A stretch of 64,000 nt of DNA from Chryseolinea lacunae (lineage in GTDB: Bacteria; Bacteroidota; Bacteroidia; Cytophagales; Cyclobacteriaceae), in the NCBI RefSeq assembly GCF_016735595.1, contig NZ_JAERRB010000004.1, positions 62,001 through 126,000 of the forward strand. Reading direction: 5' to 3'. Positions 35,403 through 42,969 of this stretch are shown piece by piece. The notes beneath the pieces are model-generated. The model had not been told where the DNA came from, made no database searches, and worked only from the letters and a program-made list of their open reading frames with translations. Position numbers and translations under genes: made by a program. Each line of letters starts with the position of its first letter. Position 1 is the stretch's first letter.

Positions 35403-35747
35403 ATGATCCACATTAAAAGATTGCAGGAAGATGGTGCCGACGTCATCGCGTTGGTAGGCGAAATAGACGCCAGCTCTTCCATTGAGCTTGATCTGGCAAT
35501 TGCCAAGAGTGTGGGGGAGGGGTTCTCCAAGATCCTGGTCGACTGCAGTGCATTGGAGTATATTTCTTCGGCGGGCCTCGGTGTGTTCATGTCCTACATC
35601 GAAGAATTCAAGGACCGCAACATCAAGATGGTATTATTCGGAATGAGCGATAAGGTTGCCAACACCTTCAGCATCCTGGGGCTTAACGAGCTGCTGCACA
35701 TCGGAAAAGATAAAGTTCAAGCTAAGCAAATTGTCAATGAACTATAA
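35403..35747 (+). CDS. STAS-domain anti-anti-sigma factor (RsbV/SpoIIAA-like)
   Basis: 114 residues, one STAS domain. The phosphorylated serine lies in the signature DCSALEYISSAGLGVFMSYI (about 48-67). In its dephosphorylated form it should bind the RsbW-like kinase encoded by the next gene, whose start overlaps this stop by 11 bases. The upstream gene encodes the matching phosphatase, so substrate, kinase and phosphatase are all present. Confidence 0.93.
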   Translation: MIHIKRLQEDGADVIALVGEIDASSSIELDLAIAKSVGEGFSKILVDCSALEYISSAGLGVFMSYIEEFKDRNIKMVLFGMSDKVANTFSILGLNELLHIGKDKVQAKQIVNEL

Positions 35748-36156
35748 GTTTAAAGTTGGGTGTAGCATCGAGAACCTGAAGGGGGTGCGCGACTTCATTC
35801 GCAGCTCTCTGAAGAATCACAATATTTCCGAATTGGAAATAAGCGAGATTGTGCTGGCCCTGGACGAGATGTGTTCCAACCTCATGATCCATGCACACCA
35901 GTGCAACCCCGACGATCTGTTTGAGCTCATCATCAGTGTAGAAAAGAATCATCCCCTCGTCTTCGAACTCATCGACGACGGAACGGTTTTCGATATAAAC
36001 GAATTCAACACCCCCGCCCTCGACAACATCGTGCACGAAAAGCGCAAGGGAGGGTTAGGCATTCGCCTAGTGAAATCGATCATGGATAAAATAGAATATC
36101 AAAAAACCGGTGGCCGGAATATCTGCCGCCTGGTGAAGACCGTTCACTTTATTTAA
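35737..36156 (+). CDS. RsbW-like anti-sigma/serine kinase (HATPase_c_2)
   Basis: 139 residues from the ATG at 35737; this start keeps the family beginning and overlaps the STAS gene by 11 bases. The GHKL ATPase motifs are LALDEMCSNLMIHAHQ (N box), ELIDDGTVFDI (G1) and KRKGGLGIRLVKSIMD (G2). It should phosphorylate the STAS protein and hold an output partner. No sigma factor gene is adjacent, so its final target is elsewhere or is not a sigma factor. Confidence 0.92.
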   Translation: MNYKFKVGCSIENLKGVRDFIRSSLKNHNISELEISEIVLALDEMCSNLMIHAHQCNPDDLFELIISVEKNHPLVFELIDDGTVFDINEFNTPALDNIVHEKRKGGLGIRLVKSIMDKIEYQKTGGRNICRLVKTVHFI

Positions 36157-36179
36157 ATCACCAATCTTTTTTCAGAGCC

Positions 36180-38147
36180 ATGTTGAAAAGCGCCATCACG
36201 ATGCTGTTCTGCGGCACACTCGTCTCCCTGAGTGTTGCTCAAACCCACAGTCCCGTTGCCAAAGCCAAACCCGTCACGGTGTTCACGGTGAGCGGCAAGC
36301 CTGTTAATGCCGACGAATTCACCTACCTCTACCGGAAAAATCATCCCAACAAAACGCTGGACTATACGCCCGAAAAAATAAATGAATACCTCGCCCTGTT
36401 CATCAACTTCAAGGTGAAAGTGGAGGAAGCCAAACGCCGTGGCATGGACACCACCGCCGCGTTTGTGAAAGAATTTAATTCCTACAAAGAAGAACTACGC
36501 AAGCCCTACCTGCCCGACGCCAAACTCACCGACAGCCTGGTGCGCCTCACCTACGAACGGTCGAAAGAGGAAATCCGGGCATCGCACATCCTCATGAGCC
36601 TCACGCCCGACGCCTCACCGGCCGACACCCTCCGCGCCTACAACAAGGCTGTTGAAGTGCGCAACAAGATTTTGGCGGGAACAGATTTTGGCAACGCAGC
36701 CGCTACCTATTCGCAGGATCCCTCGGCTCAACTGAACCGCGGCGACCTGGGCTACTTCACGGCATTGCAAATGGTGTATCCCTTTGAAACTGCAGCCTAT
36801 CAGTTGAAGACAGGCGAAATGAGCCAGCCTGTCCGCACCCGCTTTGGCTACCATTTGGTGAAAGTGACGGACCGGCGCCCGGCACCCGGCGAAGTGGAAG
36901 TGTCGCACATCATGCTGCGGACCGGCGATGGCAAAGACAACGAGAAAGTGAAGAACACCATCTTTTCGCTCTACGACCAGCTTCAGGCCGGCGTGAAATG
37001 GGAGGAGCTGTGCAAACAATATTCGGAAGACCCCAGCTCGAAAGACAACGGTGGCCGGCTCCGGCCTTTTGGTACGCGAGGCATGGCCGGTGTGCCGGAA
37101 TTTGAAAAAGTGGCGTTCAGCCTCCAGAAACCCGGCGAACTTTCAGACCCGTTTCAAACCCAATACGGCTGGCACATTGTTCGCCTCGAACAAAAACTGC
37201 CGATGCAATCCTATGCCGAAGCGGCACCGGCCCTGAAAAGCAAAGTGGTGCGCGACGATCGGAGCGAAGTTTCCAAAGCCGCGCTGCAGGCCAAACTCCG
37301 CCATCAATACCTCTTCAAAGAAAATGTAGCGGCCAAGGCCCGGGCCATGGGCGCCGCCGACTCGTCGCTTCAAAAAGCCGCCTGGAAAGTGCCGGCCACC
37401 CTGAAAGCGGATAAGGAAATGTTGTTCAGCGTGCAGGGCAAACCCTATGCGGTGAAAGATTTTATGGCCTATGTGCAAAAAAACCAGCACGCCAACCTGC
37501 AGGACCCCCGCAAATATTTCGAAGAACTTTACAACCATTATGCAGAGGCCTGCATCATGCCCTTGGTAGAAGCGGAAATCGCCACTAAAAATCCCGACTA
37601 TGGCTTTTTGCTCCGCGAATACTACGAAGGAATCCTGCTGTTTGAGATCATGGAAAAGGAAGTCTGGAACAAGGCTTCGCAGGATACGGCCGGCCAGCGC
37701 AAGTATTATGACGAGCACCGGGCCAGCTATACGGCCGGCGACCGTGTGAAGGCCGTGTTTTATTCGGGCAATACGGGCGAGTTTATGACGCCCGTGCGGG
37801 AAATTGTGCAGGGAGGCGACGAAAACAAGATCCAGGAGGCGGTGACCTTTCGGAAGTTGAAGACCGAATCGGGCTACTTTAAGAAGGAAGACAAGGCCAT
37901 CTTGGAAAAGATGCCCTGGGCTAAAGGCGTTTATCCCGCGGAAAACAATGGAATATATTACCTTGCGTGGCTAAAGGAGATACTGCCCCCCGGCATTATG
38001 TCGTTTGAAGAAGCAAGGCCGGCCGTGATCTCGGATTACCAGGCCTTTTTGGAGAAAAAATGGCTGGATCAGCTGAAAAAGAAGCATACCGTGAAGGTGA
38101 ATGAGAAAGGAAAAAAATTCATACTGGCAGAACTTCAGGCAAAATAA
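36180..38147 (+). CDS. Periplasmic peptidylprolyl isomerase with two PpiC domains
   Basis: 655 residues. Signal peptide ending LSVAQ. A SurA-like N-terminal helical part (about 35-110) is followed by two parvulin domains: about 118-225 (RASHILMSLTPDASPADT, GYFTALQMVYPFETAAYQLK, VRTRFGYHLVKVTDRRPAP) and about 235-340 (EVSHIMLRTGDGKDNEKVKN, RLRPFGTRGMAGVPEFEKVA, QTQYGWHIVRL). The C-terminal 300 residues are helical and unmatched. Such chaperones handle outer membrane proteins. It is the first of three related genes in a row, 23 bases after the RsbW-like gene. Confidence 0.92.
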   Translation: MLKSAITMLFCGTLVSLSVAQTHSPVAKAKPVTVFTVSGKPVNADEFTYLYRKNHPNKTLDYTPEKINEYLALFINFKVKVEEAKRRGMDTTAAFVKEFNSYKEELRKPYLPDAKLTDSLVRLTYERSKEEIRASHILMSLTPDASPADTLRAYNKAVEVRNKILAGTDFGNAAATYSQDPSAQLNRGDLGYFTALQMVYPFETAAYQLKTGEMSQPVRTRFGYHLVKVTDRRPAPGEVEVSHIMLRTGDGKDNEKVKNTIFSLYDQLQAGVKWEELCKQYSEDPSSKDNGGRLRPFGTRGMAGVPEFEKVAFSLQKPGELSDPFQTQYGWHIVRLEQKLPMQSYAEAAPALKSKVVRDDRSEVSKAALQAKLRHQYLFKENVAAKARAMGAADSSLQKAAWKVPATLKADKEMLFSVQGKPYAVKDFMAYVQKNQHANLQDPRKYFEELYNHYAEACIMPLVEAEIATKNPDYGFLLREYYEGILLFEIMEKEVWNKASQDTAGQRKYYDEHRASYTAGDRVKAVFYSGNTGEFMTPVREIVQGGDENKIQEAVTFRKLKTESGYFKKEDKAILEKMPWAKGVYPAENNGIYYLAWLKEILPPGIMSFEEARPAVISDYQAFLEKKWLDQLKKKHTVKVNEKGKKFILAELQAK

Positions 38148-38160
38148 CCCTACACGGGGC

Positions 38161-39036
38161 ATGAACGGTGCGACCACCGTTTTTGTACTTTTGTGCCTGC
38201 TTTTTTCCGGATGCGACCTTATCAAAATGAAAGGCAGCCACGCCGACGGAGAAGCCGGGCGAACCCCTGTGGCCCGGGCCAACGATTCTTATTTGTATAA
38301 AGACGAGCTTGTGGGCATCACCGCTCCCGGCACGCCTCCCGAAGACAGCACCAAGCTGGTGGAGGCCTACATCAACACCTGGATACGCAAACAACTGCTC
38401 ATCCAGGAGGCGTCGCGCAAAATAGACATCAACGAGGCCCAGGTGGAACGCAAAATTCTGGACTATCGCTACAGCATCATTGCCTACGAATACCAGACCT
38501 ACTACATCAAACAACACCTCGACACGTTGGTGGGGCTCGATGAAATTGAAACGTACTACAAGGCCAACATTGATAACTTTATCCTGAAGCAAAATATCGT
38601 GCAGGGCGTGTTCATCAAAATTCCGAAGAACGCACCGCGCACGGCGAAAATAAAAGAGTTGATTTTCTCAACGCGCGACAAAGACAAACGGGAATTGAAA
38701 TCATACTGCCTGAGCTTTTCATCGGCCTATCACATCTCCGACTCCACCTGGGTGGTGTTCGACGACCTGGTGAAAAATTCTCCGCTGGCAGAGATCCCCA
38801 ACAAAATTCAATTCCTGAAGTCAAACCCGTACTACGAAACATCGGACGATAACTTTTTATACTTCCTGAAAGTGGGGCAGTACAGAATATCCGATAACGT
38901 GTCGCCCATGGAGTTTGTGAAAGACGACATCCAGAACATCCTGGTGAACAAACGCAAAGTGGAGTTGGGAAAAAAACTGGAAGACGAAGTGTTTAAGGAA
39001 GCCCAGGATCAAAAAGAATTTGAGATATTTAATTGA
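38161..39036 (+). CDS. SurA/PpiC-like chaperone lipoprotein
   Basis: 291 residues from the ATG at 38161, which places a lipobox (LLFSGC) at residue 18; a start at 38101 would overlap the upstream gene by 47 bases. The N-terminal helical part (YLYKDELVGI, LVEAYINTWIRKQLLIQEAS) is the SurA_N-like chaperone fold. The isomerase core is degenerate: I do not see the parvulin His/Gly motifs, so it is probably a non-catalytic helper. Its stop is one base from the next start. Confidence 0.8.
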   Translation: MNGATTVFVLLCLLFSGCDLIKMKGSHADGEAGRTPVARANDSYLYKDELVGITAPGTPPEDSTKLVEAYINTWIRKQLLIQEASRKIDINEAQVERKILDYRYSIIAYEYQTYYIKQHLDTLVGLDEIETYYKANIDNFILKQNIVQGVFIKIPKNAPRTAKIKELIFSTRDKDKRELKSYCLSFSSAYHISDSTWVVFDDLVKNSPLAEIPNKIQFLKSNPYYETSDDNFLYFLKVGQYRISDNVSPMEFVKDDIQNILVNKRKVELGKKLEDEVFKEAQDQKEFEIFN

Positions 39037-39037
39037 T

Positions 39038-40399
39038 ATGCAGATTGTACGCAGAGTAAGAATTGCCTTGGTCGTGGTTGCAGCGTTTGCCATGCAACAT
39101 GCCGTGGCGCAGGAAACAGAAGCCAGCAACAGCTTCGTGGTTGACAAAATCATCGCGAAGGTCGACAACTATATTGTGACCAAGTCGGAACTGGAGCGTG
39201 CCTACCAGGAGTATATCACCAACGGTGGTTCGGCTTCGGGCCAGGCCAAGTGTCAATACCTGGCCATGCTGGTGCGCAACAAGTTAATGTTGGCCAAAGC
39301 CGAGATCGACTCGGTGGTGGTGCTCGACGGCGAAGTGGATCTGAACACACAAAACCGGATGGACATGATTGTGTCGCAATCGGGACGTTCGGTGGCCGAC
39401 CTTGAAGAACTCTATGGTAAAACATTGGAGCAGGTGCGCCTCGAACTGCGCGACCAGGTGCGCGAGCAGATGATTGTGAGCAAAATGGAAGAAGAGATGA
39501 CCAAGGGTGTTGCCGTGACGCCTTCGGAAGTGAAACGCTTCTTTGGAAAAATTCCCAAAGACAGTCTTCCCTATTTTTCTGCGTCGGTTGAAGTGGCGCA
39601 GATTGTGCGTGTGGCTAAGGTCAGCGAAGCCCAGAAGAACATCACCAAGGGCGAGCTCATGGAAATCCGCAAGCGCTTGCTGGCGGGAGAAAACTTTGCC
39701 GACCTGGCCCGCAAATATTCAGACGACCCCAGCGTGATTCAGAACGGTGGCGACATGGGTTGGTCGGGTCGTGGCCGCATGGTGCCGGAGTATGAAGCAA
39801 CGGCATTCAAACTGAAGCCCAACGAAATTTCGATGCCCTTCAGTTCGCCCTTCGGCATTCACATCATGCAATTGATTGAACGTCGCGGTAGCGAATACAA
39901 TTCACGCCACATCCTGATCTCGCCAAAACCTTCGGCACAGGATCTTGCAGACGCCACACATTTCCTCGACAGCATTCGCTTGCTTGTGGTGAACGACAGC
40001 ATCATCTTTCAAAAAGCAGCCAAAGAATTTTCGGACGATGTGACCACCAAAGGCAACGGCGGTTTCTTTGCCGACCGCGACGGTGGCATACGCCTGACGG
40101 TGGAAGACCTCGACCCGATTGTGTTCTTCAAGCTTGACTCCATGAAAGTGGGCGAGGTGTCGCAACCCATTGCCTACCGCACCGACGAAGGAAAAGATGC
40201 GGTGAGAATTTTGTTTTACAAAGGTCGCATCCCTCCACACGAAGCATCGCTGGAAGCCGACTGGACAAAAATACAGGCTGCAACGTTGGCCGAAAAGAAA
40301 GACAGGATTTTGCAAAAGTGGTTTCAGAAAGCGCGGACCGATGTGTTTATCAACATCGACCCCGCCTATGACAATTGTGGACTATTAGACGAGCGATAA
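39038..40399 (+). CDS. surA: SurA-like peptidylprolyl isomerase
   Basis: 453 residues from the ATG at 39038; signal peptide ending HAVAQ. The chaperone N-domain begins VVDKIIAKVDNYIVTKSELE, typical of SurA. Two parvulin domains follow: about 175-290 (FADLARKYSDDPSVIQNGGD, GWSGRGRMVPEYEATAFKLK, SSPFGIHIMQLIERRG) and about 295-400 (YNSRHILISPKPSAQDLADA, GGFFADRDGGIRLTVEDL). It escorts outer membrane proteins through the periplasm. TAATG couples it to the MoxR gene. Confidence 0.93.
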   Translation: MQIVRRVRIALVVVAAFAMQHAVAQETEASNSFVVDKIIAKVDNYIVTKSELERAYQEYITNGGSASGQAKCQYLAMLVRNKLMLAKAEIDSVVVLDGEVDLNTQNRMDMIVSQSGRSVADLEELYGKTLEQVRLELRDQVREQMIVSKMEEEMTKGVAVTPSEVKRFFGKIPKDSLPYFSASVEVAQIVRVAKVSEAQKNITKGELMEIRKRLLAGENFADLARKYSDDPSVIQNGGDMGWSGRGRMVPEYEATAFKLKPNEISMPFSSPFGIHIMQLIERRGSEYNSRHILISPKPSAQDLADATHFLDSIRLLVVNDSIIFQKAAKEFSDDVTTKGNGGFFADRDGGIRLTVEDLDPIVFFKLDSMKVGEVSQPIAYRTDEGKDAVRILFYKGRIPPHEASLEADWTKIQAATLAEKKDRILQKWFQKARTDVFINIDPAYDNCGLLDER

Positions 40400-41370
40400 T
40401 GATACAATTTTCTTCTGACGTAGCCGCAGCCGATGCCTTGGCAGCAGCCTATAAGAAATTAAAAGCAGAAATATCCACGATTGTCATCGGACAAGATGAA
40501 GTGGTGCGCCAGGTGCTTACCGGCATTTTCTGTCAGGGGCATTCATTGCTCGTGGGCGTGCCCGGCCTGGCCAAGACCTTGCTCGTGCAAACCATCGCTA
40601 CGTCGCTCGACCTGGAATTTAAGCGTATCCAATTCACGCCCGACCTGATGCCGTCAGACATCATTGGCGCGGAAACCATGGATCGCGAACGCAACTTTAA
40701 ATTTGTGAAGGGTCCTGTGTTTGCCAACATAGTGTTGGCCGACGAAATTAACCGCACCCCGCCCAAGACACAAGCTGCGTTGCTGGAGTCGATGCAGGAA
40801 TATTGTGTGACCATTGCCGGCGTGCGCTACGATTTGCCCCGCCCGTTTTTTGTGTTGGCCACGCAAAACCCGATTGAACAGGAAGGAACATATCCGCTTC
40901 CCGAAGCACAGCTCGACCGTTTCATGTTCAACATCAAGCTCACCTATCCGTCGTTCAAAGACGAAGTGGAGGTGGTGAAAAGCACCACGTCCGACACACC
41001 GAAGAAAATCAGCAAGGTGCTGACCGGCGAAGAAATTGCCTACTTCCAGCACCTCGTGCGCCGCGTGCCCGTGGCCGATAATGTTATAGAATATGCCGTG
41101 GGCCTTGCCAACAAAACCCGCGCAGGTTCGGCAGGTAGCTCGTCCATCGCCAACGACTATCTGGAGTGGGGAGCCGGACCACGTGCCTCGCAGTATCTGG
41201 TGCTGGGTTCGAAATGCAATGCCTTGCTCAATGGAAAATATTCGCCCGACATCGAAGATGTGCAGGCCATTGCCAAGCCCGTGTTGCGCCACCGCATTGT
41301 GCGCAACTTCAAGGCCGAAGCCGAAGGCATCAGTGTGGATGACCTTATCGAAAAATTAATGAACGCTTAA
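40399..41370 (+). CDS. MoxR-family AAA+ ATPase
   Basis: 323 residues from the ATG at 40399. Walker A GVPGLAKT, Walker B IVLADEINRTPPKTQAALLE and the sensor motif FVLATQNPIEQEGTYPLPEA, then QLDRFMF, are complete. MoxR ATPases act as chaperones for metal- or vWA-domain partners, usually encoded downstream, but here a terminator follows and no vWA gene is present. It is coupled to the SurA-like gene by an overlapping TAATG. Confidence 0.94.
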   Translation: MIQFSSDVAAADALAAAYKKLKAEISTIVIGQDEVVRQVLTGIFCQGHSLLVGVPGLAKTLLVQTIATSLDLEFKRIQFTPDLMPSDIIGAETMDRERNFKFVKGPVFANIVLADEINRTPPKTQAALLESMQEYCVTIAGVRYDLPRPFFVLATQNPIEQEGTYPLPEAQLDRFMFNIKLTYPSFKDEVEVVKSTTSDTPKKISKVLTGEEIAYFQHLVRRVPVADNVIEYAVGLANKTRAGSAGSSSIANDYLEWGAGPRASQYLVLGSKCNALLNGKYSPDIEDVQAIAKPVLRHRIVRNFKAEAEGISVDDLIEKLMNA

Positions 41371-41390
41371 GATATTCCTTAAGCGTTCAT
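41359..41390 (+). terminator. Palindrome/terminator at the 3' end of the MoxR gene
   Basis: ATGAACGCTTAAG (41359-41371) and CTTAAGCGTTCAT (41378-41390) are perfect 13-base complements with a six-base loop. The left arm contains the last sense codons and the stop codon. The tail is only moderately T-rich, so it may act as a bidirectional terminator with the convergent M20 gene. Confidence 0.6.
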
Positions 41391-41413
41391 TCAAACTCTT
41401 CTCTTTTAAAACA

Positions 41414-42838
41414 TTAGTTTCTGTAGTTCAACGCAGGCTTGCGATCGCCCACCAGGGCTTCGTAGGTGAAGCTTTCGCCCGTTCTTTTCTTTAACTCTTT
41501 CCACGATTCGGCAATCACCGCTGGCGATTCAAACAAATCCATCGCGGTGAAGGCAATGGCTTTTGCGGCAACGATCATGCCTTTATAGCCAATGGTGGTG
41601 CCACCGGCGGCCACGGCCTGCCAGCTGTGCGCGGCGGTGCCCGGAACCCATGTGGCGGTAGATAGCCCAACCGTTGGAACCACCCAGCTCACATCGCCCA
41701 CATCGGTGGACGCGGGGCCTTCCTGAATTTTGAATGCTTCCACTTCGTTTGTGCTTTCAAGTTTGGGCACGTTCGTGGTGAACGTGCTCTGAATTTTTGT
41801 AGCAAATGATTTTTCTTCGGGTGTGTAGGTATAGCCACCAACCGCGTGGAGGTTTTTGTCCATCACGCGCGCCAGGGTTTCGTTGGGCAGCATGTTGTAG
41901 ACGCCGCCGGTCACTTCCACCTCCATGCGTGTTTCGGTGCCCAGCGCTGCGCCTTGAGCGGCTTTCACAATACGGTCCCAGGTGCTTTTCACATCTTCGC
42001 GTTTCGGGTGACGCACATAATAATAAACTTCCGCGAAAGCGGGCACTACGTTTGGTGCTTCGCCGCCACGGGTGATCACGTAGTGAATGCGGGTTTCCTG
42101 CGACACGTGTTCGCGCATCATGTTCACCATGGCGTCCATGGCTTCAACGGCGTCGAGCGAGGAGCGACCGCGTTCGGGTGAAGCGGCGGCATGCGAGGCC
42201 ACGCCGTAGAATCTGAACTTTCCGTTTTTGTTGGCCAGTGTGCCACCCGTTGATGCCGAGTTGCCATCGCCGGGGTGCCAGTGCAGCACCACGTCAACAT
42301 CTTTGAAGAGGCCATCGCGCACGAGGTATACTTTTCCCGAGCCACCTTCTTCGGCAGGTGTGCCATAGAAGCGAAGTGTTCCTGATTTTTTAGTGGCCTG
42401 CAACCAGTTCTTTATTTCGATAGCGGCCGCGGCCGAAGCTGTGCCGAACAAGTGGTGACCACAGGCATGGCCTGCTGTTTTTCCATCGATGGTTTTCTTT
42501 TCGGGAACGGCGTCTTGTGAGATGCCGGGCAGTGCATCATATTCGCCCAGGATGCCGATCACGGGTTTGCCCGAGCCAAAGGTGGCGATGAAGGCCGTGG
42601 GCATGCCGGCAATGTTGTTTTCTACTTTGAAGCCTGCCTGTGTCAGGGTTTCCTGGAGCAGTGCAGAGCTTTTGGTTTCCTGGTAGCCCACTTCGGCGAA
42701 GTCCCAAATCTTTTTTGCCACGTCGGCATAGGTTTGATACTTGGCGTCGATGGCTTTCGCTACATCGGGTTTTGTTTTTTGGGCAAAGGAAAATAAGGAT
42801 GCGCAGAGCAATCCGGTGGTCAAGGCCGTCTTCATCAT
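41414..42838 (-). CDS. M20 (AbgB-like) amidohydrolase, secreted
   Basis: 474 residues. Signal peptide ending LFSFAQ. The M20 metal site is visible in GEYDALPG (Asp), HACGHHLFG (His), and AEEGGSG (Glu pair), with the later ligand His in PGTAAHSW. A dimerisation domain sits between (FRFYGVASHAAASPERGRSS, the lid His). Relatives such as AbgB hydrolyse aminobenzoyl-glutamate or N-acyl amino acids. An exported form suggests scavenging of acylated amino acids or peptides. Confidence 0.92.
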   Translation of the reverse strand: MMKTALTTGLLCASLFSFAQKTKPDVAKAIDAKYQTYADVAKKIWDFAEVGYQETKSSALLQETLTQAGFKVENNIAGMPTAFIATFGSGKPVIGILGEYDALPGISQDAVPEKKTIDGKTAGHACGHHLFGTASAAAAIEIKNWLQATKKSGTLRFYGTPAEEGGSGKVYLVRDGLFKDVDVVLHWHPGDGNSASTGGTLANKNGKFRFYGVASHAAASPERGRSSLDAVEAMDAMVNMMREHVSQETRIHYVITRGGEAPNVVPAFAEVYYYVRHPKREDVKSTWDRIVKAAQGAALGTETRMEVEVTGGVYNMLPNETLARVMDKNLHAVGGYTYTPEEKSFATKIQSTFTTNVPKLESTNEVEAFKIQEGPASTDVGDVSWVVPTVGLSTATWVPGTAAHSWQAVAAGGTTIGYKGMIVAAKAIAFTAMDLFESPAVIAESWKELKKRTGESFTYEALVGDRKPALNYRN

Positions 42839-42969
42839 AGGTTAATGTTTGACGGAAAATAGCGAATGGAAATTTTAAAGCCTAAGCTTTTCCAACAGCG
42901 GCCCGAACACCGCAGTGCAATGGATTGAGGTGGAGGCTGAGAATGGTGTGAAGAAAATTTTGGGCAGGA

